A stretch of 64,000 nt of DNA. It comes from Strobilurus pachycystidiatus (lineage: Eukaryota; Basidiomycota; Agaricomycetes; Agaricales; Physalacriaceae). The DNA is taken from contig JAHLMK010000002.1 in NCBI GenBank assembly GCA_019915135.1, forward strand, positions 248,001 through 312,000, given 5' to 3'. Positions within the stretch are counted from its first letter, which is position 1. Every line of letters starts with the position of its first letter. A program made the position numbers and the translations under genes. A model generated the notes under the pieces. The model worked only from the letters and a program-made list of their open reading frames with translations. It was not told where the DNA came from and searched no databases. Positions 22,598-33,837 of this stretch are shown one piece after another.

Positions 22598-25187
22598 TCA
22601 CGTCGAATACGCCGGCGGCGCCTCGCCCAAAATGCCCTCCCGCCCAGAGATAAGCCGCTCGTAAAGATTCGTGCGCCCCATCACCGAGTCAAAGTTCCGC
22701 AAGGAGCGCATCGTGCTCGGATCGACGGGGTGCGACTCTACTGCCGACGCGCCAGAGTCTGAGTCGCTTGAGTGTGAGTGATGCGTGAAGGTGTGCTCGA
22801 GAACGATTGGGCCCGGGGACGATGGTGGTTTCTGGGTCTTTGCGTGCCCGTTCTGCTGATGGTGTTGACAAGGGCATAAGTGGGCAACCGTCGCAGGATC
22901 CTCGAATGACTTGGTATAATGCGGCAAACTCGTCCACTCTGGGTCGCATCGGCACTATGTACCGAAAGAATCCCATTGAGCAGGACGCTCACATTGAGAG
23001 GAGAAGGGACAACTCACAGAAAGGATGTGCACAGGTGTCTGCACAACGATGTCAAACAGCTTCTTCTTCCCACTCTTTGGATCGACAGATGCCTGGTCCC
23101 CGCTCTCCACTCGTATAACACACTTGAGCGCATGCGACACGATTACGTTGCTCTTCTTGTTCTTGTTCGTGAAGTGCAGAATCCGGCAGGACGTGGGGAG
23201 CTTGAGGTCCTGCTGGAACGACCACGGACCGGGGCCCATCAAGGTGGACGCCATCTCGGACATGTCGTCTTCAGGCCGGATCAGAGCCTGCAGTGGGGAG
23301 TGGCGAAAGGCATCCGCATCGTCCGAGTCTAGAGGAAGAATCGGGCCGCCGCCTTTCTTGGTGTCGTGTCGGACCATGAGTAGGGTTATGAAGGTCGGTG
23401 GCTCTGAGCGTGCGACCTTTCCAACAGCCAAGTACTCCGTTTTCTCTAGACAAGACAAGACAGGAAATATTTCAACATTCAGGATGGCGTCTGGTGCGAG
23501 CGAAGCCCACCTTCGAGGACCACAGAGAAGCGATGTATCTTCATCTTGGCTAGGGGCATGAAAGTGATTGAGATGGGCACCGTTCCGCCAATATAGAAGC
23601 TTCGGCCGGAGACCGTTATTAGATATTGCAGCTGTGCATCCCAATGTCGTTCAACGATGATGTTCTCGGTGTCTTCTGTATCCTCTTCCGTCGGACAAGC
23701 TACAACAACCACATCACGTCGGGCCTCCAGCTTGGAAGCGAGTGCGCCTTGTCGGTGGACAACAGCGCTGAGGGACCAAGCGATTGAGCCATAATTGGTC
23801 TGTAAAGTCGGTGGCGCACTAGCAGGAATTGTGAACGATATGGGATATGTGTAGGTCCCTGCAGATTTCGGTGTATTCGTGAGCAAGTCCATATGGAGAA
23901 CGAAAAAGTCATGAGGGTTATCTTACCGGCTTTAAACTCTTTCCACCCGTCGCCCTCAGTCTTACGATCGTCCGCCTCAGATCTCCAAATGTCGACGAGC
24001 ATCTGCGACAAGCGTTCCTTCGAGCCCACCGAGCGCTTGAGACTCGATATCGGGCTGTCCCCAGGCCCAGTCGCATTCTGCATCCCCTTGACGAGGGGTC
24101 GTCCTCGTGAGTGCGCATCATCCACCGATGTCTCTCTTGATCGGCCGACGCGTGAAGAGTTCGACCGAACGGCGTCGAGAACGGATGATAGACTGAATCT
24201 TGTACTCTTGCGACGGCCTCTAGATTCGCTGGTGTCCCCAGAAAAGGTTGTGGGTGATAATTGTGGCGAGGTCTGGGCGGTGCTTGGCCCGGATGGGGAT
24301 TCGGTTGTTTCGTCTATGCTGAAGCGTCGCGACAAGGATCGGTCACCCCGAAAAGAGCGAATGCTGGATGCTGATGAGTGGACGGCGGGTGTAGGGGAGA
24401 GATCTTGGGATAACAGGGTTGAGATAAAGCATTGGTCAAGTGAGTGAAAGCGTGACGCACTTTGGTTATGCTGAGAGGTACTGAAGCAGCCACTAGGATT
24501 CTCATCAACAGTTTCCAAAAGGGTGGAAGAGTGGTTAGGGCTGAGGGTTGGACGTTCGAGTGATAAGGATGCAGTAGGCGTCAGTGGAGGTGGATGGCGT
24601 GAGTATGGCGGGATCTCTGGGAGAATGTTATCTTCCTCGCGAGCTATCCGGGCACTGCGATCCGTGCTGGTTAGCCGCCGCGACCGCGCAGAGTCAAGCT
24701 CGCGAATGGCGCCTCGAGACCGGGCGCGAGGCAGGGTGAGGGGGTCATACTCTAGATCATCGAGTACTTCCTCATTTGAATACGCAACGCCAGGCCCGAC
24801 AGATGCAGTCCGTCTTGCCGGGGGCTCTGCAGAGAAAAGTACGGACGAGGTCGAGAAGAGCTTGGTCTTTTCGGTGATGTCTGACCTTCTTGCCCCGAAG
24901 CCTGAATAAGTGACATCCATGTTATACAGCGACTGGGCTCGGGGATGCAGGTGCATACCTTCCGGCCAAGATATCGAGGATGTGGCTTGTAGCTTGAGCT
25001 CAATGTTGGTGATTTTCGTCGGCTTGACGAGGTCGAGAATCAAGAGGCCACGCAGGAGTGCAGGACGCGAGTCAGGAATGCGACTTCGGCCTGCAGAGTC
25101 ATCCGTGCGCAGGTAGACGGCGCCCTCGGTGAGACGGATGGTAACGCTGTTCCTCTTGACGCTGTACATAGTCGGAGACGAGGGCAA
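22598..25187 (-). CDS. arrestin-related trafficking adaptor (alpha-arrestin) with PPxY motif
   Basis: Exons (minus) 25187-23927, 23858-23511, 23445-23018 and 22954-22598 encode 797 aa. Arrestin-N features are present near the start (VYLRTDDSAGR, LLRGLLILDL, IELKLQATSSISWPEG) and arrestin-C later (YTYPISFTIPASAPPTLQ, GSIAWSLSAVVHR, GTVPISITFMPLAKMKIH). About 300 Ser/Arg-rich residues separate them and may be a phospho-regulated insert. The last residues contain PPAY, a binding site for WW domains of Rsp5-type ubiquitin ligases. Such proteins recruit the ligase to plasma-membrane transporters for endocytosis. The gene is divergent from the cupredoxin-like gene. Confidence 0.9.
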
Positions 25188-26311
25188 GTATCAACGTCGA
25201 CAGAGGCTCTTGACTGGAAAAAAGAAAGGATCCGCCCGACTACACCGACAATAGGAGACTGAGCCTTTAAATTTGCCGCCGGGATTCATTCTTGATTTTG
25301 TAGGCACGTGGGATTGGGCTGGAACGCATGCTTATGATGCGATGTTGCTCGCTTATGTTGCGTAAAAGCTTGCAAGAAAAGCGTCATGTTTATCCCTTGG
25401 GTCAGTGTAGAGCCTGCGGCAAGAATAGCTCTCCAGCTGTCCCCTTGGATGCCCTTCATTCCTCTCATGAACCCTCCGCATCTCCCCACATTGCCGCAAT
25501 TCTGTCGGATCATCAGTTTATTTGAGACTGTGCTCGGGAAGGTCCTTTTGTTGATCGTGCCTCGTTCCTCGACTCGGAGCAGTCATCCTGAGTCGAGTAT
25601 GAACTGAGTATGAATCATCATTCATTCGCAAATGAACGTACCTCGAGTCGCCAGCATCCGGGGCCCACTGGCACTGGCGGAGAGAGAGTTACACGTGTCA
25701 GCGTCCTCCAAGTTGCACCCACTTGCAGTGTGCTTATTTGTGTCCACGTCCGGTCCTCTTCACCAACGTTTTAAGACGTGACGCTTCGTGAAAGAGTGCG
25801 TAAGATCCTGAACATTGCATGCTCTTGTTTGACCACCCTGCTTATTATCAACGCACGTCGCAGTCGACATGTTCCCCGTCGTACGGCATTCTCCCACTCT
25901 TGACCGACTGCGTTATGTTCTTGACGGGCCTTCCCGTGCTTGATCTTTGAAGCGGCATCGCGTGAGACTTGAGTAACACGTGTCTTCCTGATCTGCTCTG
26001 CGCCACATCATGATCGACGAGGTGGCAGTACGCGCCACGCCGCCTCGCGTCTCGCTTCGTCCCAAACACGCGCCGAAGAACAAGCGAGATAGACTTGCAG
26101 CTTGTGCGCCCCTTACGTCATATCCTCGTCATGGCCTCGTCGTCTAGCCAATGGGAGCGTGAGTACGCTGATGCCAGCCTTTCAGCCTGCTTGGATCCAT
26201 TGGGTTCGAAAATAGTAAGGCTCTTCTTCTCGTCACCCTCGCTTCCACGCTTTCCACGCGCCGCCACCTTCCTTTGCCCATCACTCGCTCAGCCCAGCAC
26301 CCTCGAGAGCC
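25188..26311. other. divergent intergenic region, 1.1 kb
   Basis: No gene is supported. It serves as the common upstream region of the arrestin (leftward) and the cupredoxin-like gene (rightward). It contains a CRE-like TTACGTCA near 26114. Confidence 0.5.
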
Positions 26312-27079
26312 ATGTACTCAGTCGCTTTCACCCTTATCTCTCTGGTGGGAACGTTATCATAAGGTTCATTCACCACCTAACACGAACACAGGTCGCTTCT
26401 GTGACGGCAAAGGACATCTGGATTCAAGTCGGCCACAACACGACCAACAATGCCAGCACTGTCTTTGAGCCCGCTGTCGTCTCGGCCGCGTTAGACGACA
26501 CCGTCTTCTTCAACTGTGCGTCCTTATCTCGCTCGTTCGAACCTCAGGCTCACTTTTTTTCAACCAGTCACGCAGGGTAACCACACCGTCACCCAGTCGC
26601 TCTTCGCCACGCCCTGCATCCCAGCCCACGATGCCAACATCACCATCAACGGCTTCGACTCGTCCTTCCGCAACGCGGGCAACGGCACTGCAGTCACCAT
26701 CCTCAGCGTCCCCATTACCCCCGAGATCGAGAACCAGACCCTGTGGTTCTATGACTACAACACGTGTGGCGAGGGTGGTGTTGGCGGTATCAATGTCAAC
26801 GAGAGCTCGTTCGAAAACTATGATGCTTTTGTGGTACGTTGGTAACCCTCCATCTATCAGTATGGAAGACTCACGTAAGTGTCTGCGCAGCGTAACGCTC
26901 TCAGGTTGAATGGCACCGACGCGACTTCCTCCTCTGCGCCGTCGAGCACAGGCAGTCACACCACGTCGTCTGCCAAGACTACCTCGACTGGCTCCTCCGA
27001 CTCTAACGGTGCTGAGCGTACCGCCGTGCTTGCAGCTCTGGCCCTTCTGCCTCTTTTCCTCCTTGCTGCCATCTACTAG
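26312..27079 (+). CDS. secreted cupredoxin-like, Ser-rich GPI-type protein
   Basis: Exons 26312-26344, 26392-26515, 26568-26833 and 26891-27079 encode 203 aa. The first exon codes an 11-residue start of a signal peptide completed by the second. The body carries the pattern of fungal extracellular serine-rich cupredoxin-like proteins: DTVFFNFTQGNHTVTQS, then TPC and DSSFRNAG, followed by a beta-rich segment with several N-glycosylation sites. The C-terminus is Ser/Thr-rich and ends in a hydrophobic stretch (AVLAALALLPLFLLAAIY), typical of a GPI signal. Expected location: cell wall or plasma membrane outer face. Copper binding is not certain, since the full ligand set is not evident. Confidence 0.85.
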
Positions 27080-27313
27080 ACTTGCTTTGCCTCGCATTTT
27101 TGACATTGATATACGATTGTTGTTGTTGTTATGAACTTTCATCTTTACCTATACCCCGCCTTGTCTAAGAACGACTTACTTTTCTTTTGTAGTATGTACG
27201 GCTTCTTGACACGAACCACTCTCTTATTGTGACCAAACTGAATGAGCATTCTACGAATAAGGCTGCACTCACACAAAGCGTTACAAGTACACCATAAGTC
27301 CTACTCTGGTCAA

Positions 27314-30300
27314 TTAGGCTTGACCCGAAACGCCCTCTACCTTCTTGTCCGACATGAGTCTAGACAACAACGTCTTCTTTCGCTCTGGCTCCCTCGTCTG
27401 ATGAGGATCTTTCTCCTTCTCCTTCCCTTTATGCTTGTGGTCCGGCGAGGCCGTCAAAAAGTTAATCATCACAGACCACAAGTTGTTCGCCGTCAAAGTG
27501 CGTTCCTCGTCGAACATGCCAAAGTCCGCAATCTTCGCCAGCCGTCTCGCCTCAGCCGTGTCCCGCCTTGCAACGATGCTACTGGGAGGCGGCGTCTCAG
27601 TCCCGTCCACCACCCACGACCACGTCCAGCTGCCAGTAGAAGGTATAATCCCCTCCTTGACGCCATGCGGCGTGTCCTTCTCCTTCTCCCTCCCCTGGTC
27701 CTCCTGCTCCAACGACTGGTGCAGAGTCGCCATATTGCGCATGATATCCTGCTGCGCGCGCTCAACATGGCTGTGCCGGCTCTTCTCCACAACCTTGCTC
27801 GCATGCGCGAACTTCTTGTCAAACTTGGCCTTGCCCTCCATGAACCGGCGGACCGCGAGCTCGGAGATGCACCCAATGAACCGGGCGGGCACTTTCATCG
27901 CGTCTAGCTCCTCCTCGGGTTCTAGTGGCCTGATGACACCCTTCGTCGACACGCGTTCCCGAATCATCGTCCCGTCCCAAACGCCAGATTCCTGGGGAAG
28001 AAGAAGACGCCAGCGTCAATCTCGAGCTTGGGTGGCAGCGACGATCGGATTGAAGGTGACTCACAAAACCGTCAGAATAGACCCTGGGCTCGCCAGCCAT
28101 CAATTCTTCAGAACTTGCAGGCGGCGTAGATTCGTGGCCAAAGCGCGGCCCTCCCACATCGCTGTCGGTGGATTCCTGCTTATGCGAAGTCGAGCCTTCG
28201 GGGAGAGGAGGTGCTGGTACGCTCTTTGCATGTGCCTGGTCCAATTTAGGACGAGAAAGCGTAGTCCTACGCTGTAACGCTTGTACGCTCGCAGATAGAG
28301 ATCGTCGGAACGACTGACGACCCGGGCCCTCCGTCTTCCCAAGTGAAGTATCTGAAGAAGTCACCACCGCAGACGTAACGCTTCTCTCCTCTTGTGTCAT
28401 CTCCGCCGGGGTCGACGTCAATGCAGAAGTCGAAGATATGGGCGAAGGGCCAAATGGTGTGTCATTATTGGAGGAGGGTTCGGAGCGCATTGGGGACTGG
28501 GGAGGAGATGGAACGGAGAACGAGGAGTCTGTTGGACTTTCGTCGGGCGACAATGTCGTTACATGCTTGATGAACGAGGCAATTGAGCGGAAGCAGTACT
28601 TTCCGGGCGTGGTGAAGGAGAAAAGGACTGGGATGACGTGGGCCGTGTCTGGGGAAGATGAATGAGCATGGTGCGGTAAGGTAAGGCGGGTATTGAAGGA
28701 GACTTACCATCATATACCTGCAAATGAACGGAGGTGGGCCCATACTTTGACTCGATGCCGTCGAGGACAGGATACATCTTGAGAGAACTTTCTGACAATG
28801 GGAATCGCTCCGGATGAGCAGCCTTGTGAGCGCTATGAGACGATGAGCGCGCGCGTTGGATGACGCTTGAAAGGAGGGAATACCTGTATATGATTTCATC
28901 TCGCAAGACCTCCTTGTCGCTCGCAATGATGAGCAAGGGAGGGAGGCCGCCCAGGTACGATAAGCACGGACTGACAAGAGCTGCATAGAGATGAGCTTCA
29001 TACTGAGAATGAAAATTGTCCTACGATGATTCAACAGACTGTTCTGAGTGTACATGTGCACCTGTTGTGTGACGGTCAAGACCTCGCCACTTTCTGTTTC
29101 CAGGACGATTGTCTGATCATCCGGAGAGTCAGATGAAGGGAGAGATGCAGTCGCGCCAACATCCACGGGCATGGATGTTTGAGCAGTCGCGGTAGGCGAA
29201 GATAGGGTCGGGACTTCGGAGTGTATAGTGGAGGTAGGATCGTACTCCATCTTCAGAGTCTGCCGTATCCGAGAGCGCAAAGACGCGTGGTTTTTGAGCG
29301 TCAGGTCTTGCGAGGGAGGGGGCCACAACAAACTAGGCTTCTGTAATGACAATCCATATTTGGGAATGATGTCTGTAGCCGTATTCAAGTGAATACTCGG
29401 GAAGGAGTGCGTGAGGCTGAGAGGATGTCAGCGTTAGGAACGAAGATAAGCATGTCGACATACTCGCACCACGGCGAGATGAGGGCGCCTCCAGCGGGCG
29501 CTGGTAATCCTGCATCTCGGATGACTTGAAGCAGGGACATCGAGATACCACCCCCAGCCGAATCGCCTGAAATGACGATGTGGGCTGGGTTGACCGGTCG
29601 GTGTTTAGCCTCAGGAGGTGGTCTGATAAGGTAGAGATCTGTGCCCGAGTGAGCAGCGGTTATCGAGAACAGAAGCGCGACCTACATGATGCTAAGACAT
29701 CTTGTAGCGCGCAAGGAAAAGGGTACTGTGGTGACAAACGGTAATTCATAGCTAAACTGAGTTGAGCAAGAGGTAGTCGAATGAGTGGACAGAAGACTCG
29801 CCGAAGACGCGTCCGTTGATCTTGCGCGCATGTCTCTGGATACTGTATCTGGGAAAAGATAAGTACAGTCCGGAATGACAGAGATCGTGTCTTACCGTTC
29901 CTGGTCGACGCTCCCGAAGTAGTAACCACCTACGATGTTGAATGATTAAAAGCACGGATGATTGACACTCCAACTTACCACCGTGTATGTACAAGATACA
30001 TCGGGTGTTATCCATGTCCTTCTGGTAATCGGCCGGTTCATCGTTCTTCGCATGTATCGGCATCTCTTGCTTCATCTTGTAACGTCGCTTCGCTTCCTGC
30101 CAATCCTTCTTCGCTGTGATCCATTCTCCATCGACGCTGCCACGATGTCACGTAAGGCGGACATGAACCATTGAACGTGATTCGACGTACCCATTGATAC
30201 CACGGACCTGCCACCATTTCACACCGCCTACTAGGTGTCGCGCCATTTCCTCTCCCCCGAGAGCTTGGGTGAGAAGTTTCGCAGCTTCGTCACAGCAAGA

Positions 30301-30730
30301 CATTGGAATGCGGACTTTGACGACGTGAACCCATGGAGGAGAGGGTGTTGGCGTGTTCCCAAAAGCTACAGTCATCGATTAGAGCCATAACAGTCTGAAG
30401 GCGTGCAAGACATACATTGTACTTCTTCCAGTGTGTGACTACATGCTCAATGAACACAGAAGTAGAGTTATTGCCAGGGAAACTCACTAAGTAGAGATTT
30501 TGAGGAATTTCTACAGAGTCGATGAGCCATCTCAGCTCTCTCGCCCGCGCGAAGAGACTTGCCTTGATTATACTGAACGCCTCATCGTATAGTAGCTCGT
30601 CCCGTCTGAGCTGGGTCATATGTTTCTTGGATGCATCTCGTTTGATGCGGTCCAGATAGTGGCTGACTAGAGTGCCGAGCGCAAGGGGCCCGGTGAGGAG
30701 ACTGGCCTCTGCAGTGAGTGTGTTGACCAT
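27314..30730 (-). CDS. alpha/beta hydrolase (HSL type) with long C-terminal extension
   Basis: Fourteen exons (minus): 30730-30563, 30510-30488, 30438-30416, 30365-30191, 30136-29979, 29929-29896, 29848-29802, 29751-29686, 29638-29464, 29416-29025, 28980-28884, 28832-28708, 28648-28065 and 27991-27314; 914 aa. The hydrolase core carries the oxyanion motif HGGGYYFGS and the nucleophile motif GDSAGGG, followed by WCDLTHSFPS, as in hormone-sensitive-lipase-like esterases. A Ser-rich insert follows, then the likely acid/His strand region (LLIIASDKEVLRDE, DDTAHVIPVLF). The last ~370 residues, Ser-rich then a charged helical block ending in basic KERKK-like sequence, are not part of known hydrolase folds. 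Two introns are GC-AG and two consecutive exons are 23 nt. Substrate unknown. Confidence 0.9.
29752..29801 (-). other. GC-AG intron in the alpha/beta hydrolase (second of two)
   Basis: Donor TTCG|GCGAGT and acceptor GTTTAG give GRVFAMNYRLSPQYPF, matching the family. The nearest GT alternative inserts two extra residues (RVFGDLAMNYR). Confidence 0.7.
30511..30562 (-). other. GC-AG intron in the alpha/beta hydrolase (first of two)
   Basis: Donor AAG|GCAAGT and acceptor CTGTAG are needed to keep FSIIKKFLKISTYHTLEEVQ in frame across two following 23-nt exons. No GT donor in the region gives a compatible phase. Confidence 0.75.
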
Positions 30731-31221
30731 TGGTCAGAAGCGGGGAAGAGAAGGGCACGGTGGTGCATATGTATGATGGCGGTCCAAAGTAAACTAAGCT
30801 GCCGGCCCGCCGGAGACCATCTGCGGATCAATGACAATGACAAACTTCATCCTACAAAGCGCTGGGTTCAATTGATTTGTCGAGTACTCTGACAGTAACT
30901 CTCGCGATAGAATAGTGACCGAGGCAGCAGTCCAGGTCTGAGTCCCTCAAGATGAGCATGATTTTGACCTTACTAGCTATGGAGTCAGTCGTCTGGACTC
31001 TGATGTATGAGCCTGACTTGCATCTGACAACTCAATTCAAGATGCCTGCTGCTGCAATACTACATGTCTTGAACTACCCTACAGAATGCTCCTGACAATA
31101 TGTCCGTAGACTGGAAAGGTATTTGAATCATTCCAAGCATCCCATCTGGAGCCTACAGACAAAAGAAGAGACCATCAATCCTTTTACAACCATACATATT
31201 ATGTCCGTTATCATAGCGGTG
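30731..31221. other. intergenic
   Basis: No coding signal. Upstream region of the hydrolase and 3' flank of the phosphotransferase gene. Confidence 0.5.
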
Positions 31222-32616
31222 TCATAGACGGCTGCCAACGCCAACAGTAAACCCTTTCTCCTCCAAGAATATACGGGCAAGACGACCCAGCACCGGGAAG
31301 AGGGCGCCATAGGACGCTGCTTGCTCAGAAGATGCCTGACCTTGTGCATTTCTCGCAGCGATACCTTGCAAGATGATCGCAAGCTAAGCTCCATTCAAGT
31401 AAGTTTCCACCTCGCAAGACTCGCTCGAGACGAGACTCACCCTGATCAACATCCAGCTCGCCGCAAAGGTCATCTCCTGGATAGGGTACGGCTGTCTGAT
31501 CAACCGACAATACTCCACCTCCATCTCCTCGTACTTGATCGGCACCATTTCCGTCGACGCGTCCTTGAACGCGCTCAACATGCGCACACCCCCTGGACTC
31601 GGGAGGTCCTTCGCAGCGACCGCCCACGGCTGCGTTAGGTTTGCAAAGTCCGCAAGCGGGCTACCTAGGGTGCATAGCTCCCAGTCTAAGATCGCCACGA
31701 CGCGTCCCTCGGTAGGGTGGAAGATGAGGTTGTCCAGTTTGAAGTCGCCATGGACGATCCGCCGCCCAATCTTCGTCTCGTCAGGCAGATGGGACTGGTA
31801 CCACGCCATCAGCTCCGTGAATCCCGGTATCTCGCCCACTGCCTTGCCCTGGGGATCGACCGCCTGTGCTTGAGAGCGCGAGACCTTGCTCAGGCTCTTG
31901 ATCTGGCGCGGGAAGTACGCGCTGGATGGCCCAAACTCGCTCAGACCCACAGCGACGGGGTCGACGTTCGAGAGCGCCGTGAGTGCCTTGACTGCGCCCA
32001 GCCATATTTCGCGTTTCTCGTTCGCGTCGGCTATCTCGGGGAGGAGAGTGTTGGTGAAGATGCGCCCGTCGACGAACTCCATGATGTAGAAGGGGGTTCC
32101 GATGACGGAGGGGTCTGTACAGAGGACGTAAGGTCGCGGAACGGGGACGCGGGCGTCTGGTGCTACGTTGGAACTCGAGTTGTAGGTGTGCAAGGCATTA
32201 AGAACGGCGTATTCGCGTTCTACTTGGTGTGCGGTGCTAGAGAGAAGTTGGCCAGCTGGCTTCTTGCGGAGGACAAAGCGAGTCGAGCTAGTGTAGACTA
32301 TGAATGATGTCGTCAATATCCCGTGGGATTGGTTGCTCACGATGCATCGGTGATGAAGTATGTAGGATTCGACTGCACACAGGCTGTCAGCATGCAGGTT
32401 GAAGGTGCTAGGGACTAAATACCTGCCCAAACTGTGGAAACAGTTAGTATTGGATTCCCATGGAAGGAGTACAAGACAGCTCACCTTGAACTGCTTAACA
32501 CTTATTGGCAGCTTCATCTCTTTGACATTCTCCTTGAGGTAGGATTCCAGTCGTGGTATGTCTATCGAGGCGCGAATGGCACCAAACTCGCCGCCTACTT
32601 TCTTCTGTTCCGTCAT
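31222..32616 (-). CDS. aminoglycoside-phosphotransferase-like kinase (ACAD10/11 N-domain type)
   Basis: Exons (minus) 32616-32485, 32431-32423, 32372-32341, 32287-31441 and 31383-31222 encode 393 aa. The fold is that of protein-kinase-like phosphotransferases: [11 protein letters not shown] (nucleotide loop), [10 protein letters not shown] (lysine), [10 protein letters not shown], the catalytic loop [12 protein letters not shown] and the metal-binding [10 protein letters not shown]. The order and spacing match the stand-alone relatives of the N-terminal domain of acyl-CoA dehydrogenases ACAD10/11, which phosphorylate 4-hydroxy fatty acyl-CoAs. No dehydrogenase domain follows here. The second exon is 9 nt and encodes just FGQ of the conserved loop. 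Substrate assignment is inference. Confidence 0.88.
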
Positions 32617-32942
32617 CGCGAATCAAGGCCTGCTAGAGTTTGGTTGTTGGCGTGCAATCCCAGGCAATGAATGCAGGAAGCAAGAAAGTGGTAGCCGGCG
32701 TTTGTGTGCCCGGAGGTTGGCGTAGCCGAGCAATGATGAGAATCAGAAGTAACCGCGTCGGGATCACATGAAAGCTTGTAGCTTTGCTGATGGAGGTATG
32801 TAGACGAATAGTACAGGACAATCGCATGGAAGGCAAGCCGCGCGGTGTACACAACAGTACACAAGATCGGCTTTCGCGACTGAATGGTATGAGATTAATG
32901 AACACAGTGTTTACAATGTCGAGTACAACGTTGTTAGACCGT

Positions 32943-33837
32943 CTACTCTGCCTTCTTCTCCTCGGTCTCCTCCTTCTTATCTTCAGCGGCAGCAGGCTCG
33001 GTCGTCGCGGGCTCCTGAGCAGCGGGTTCTTCAGCAGCAGGCTCCTCAGCGTTGGTCTCCTCAGCTTTGGTCTCCTCAGCCTTGGGTTCCTCAGCTTCAA
33101 CCTTGGGCTCCTCGGCCTCGGCCTTGGGCTCTTCAGGCTTGTCCTCTTCAGTGGCAGACTCGAGGTTGGCGTTGATTTTCTGCGCCTCTTCGAACTTTTC
33201 CTTGAACTGGCCGGCGTCTGCAACAAGAGTCAGAGATGAAGCTAATCCAGCCGGAGTGTTACACACTGTCAGAGTTGGCAAAGCGAATGGCAAGGGTCTC
33301 GGCAGATGGCGGCGACTCTGCGTAGTCGGCGGCCACCTTCCACACCCAGGATCGGTCCGATCCGATGTTGGGCTGGAGACGCATGTCGGAGGTGACTAAG
33401 GGACGGTTTAGGATGGTTCATCGATGGGAGGACAGGTGTGGCGCACTGGCGTGGTTGGCGCAGACCTTGAGGGTCTTGTCACGTCGCATCACGAGGCGGA
33501 CCTTCTTGGTCGTCTTGTGCGCAAGCAGGCGGACGTCGCCGGTACCCCGCTCCTTCCACTCGGACGCCCCAGACTCGAAGCGGAACAGCTTGGCACGCCT
33601 GCGGGCATCGTCCCGTCAGCCATCGTCGCCGCCAGCAGCAGCCGCCACTCACATCTTGAACAGAACCTCCTCGTCCTCCTCCATCGTTTTCGTGTCGACC
33701 TGCTCCGTGAGCTTTATTACCGGCTCAAAGTGGGCATCAGCCTCTTCTTCCTGCGGTTTCGAGAAAAAGTCAGCGATGACTGCCTGATAACGCGGGGAAA
33801 GACGTACTCTGGGCGAGATGGCATCAGCGGGCTCCAT
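32943..33837 (-). CDS. Ran-binding protein 1 (RanBP1/Yrb1)
   Basis: Exons (minus) 33837-33808, 33750-33653, 33598-33447, 33395-33267 and 33217-32943 encode 227 aa. The Ran-binding domain spans about 15-150: [49 protein letters not shown] and [12 protein letters not shown], then [24 protein letters not shown]. RanBP1 stimulates RanGAP and releases Ran-GTP from export complexes at the cytoplasmic side of the nuclear pore. The C-terminal ~70 residues are a low-complexity Glu/Ala/Lys/Pro tail, longer than in yeast Yrb1. Splice phases are consistent. Confidence 0.95.

Noticed and set aside
23893..24447. 184-codon plus-strand frame opposite the arrestin
   Set aside because: It lies antisense to the Ser/Arg-rich arrestin insert and has no motif of its own.
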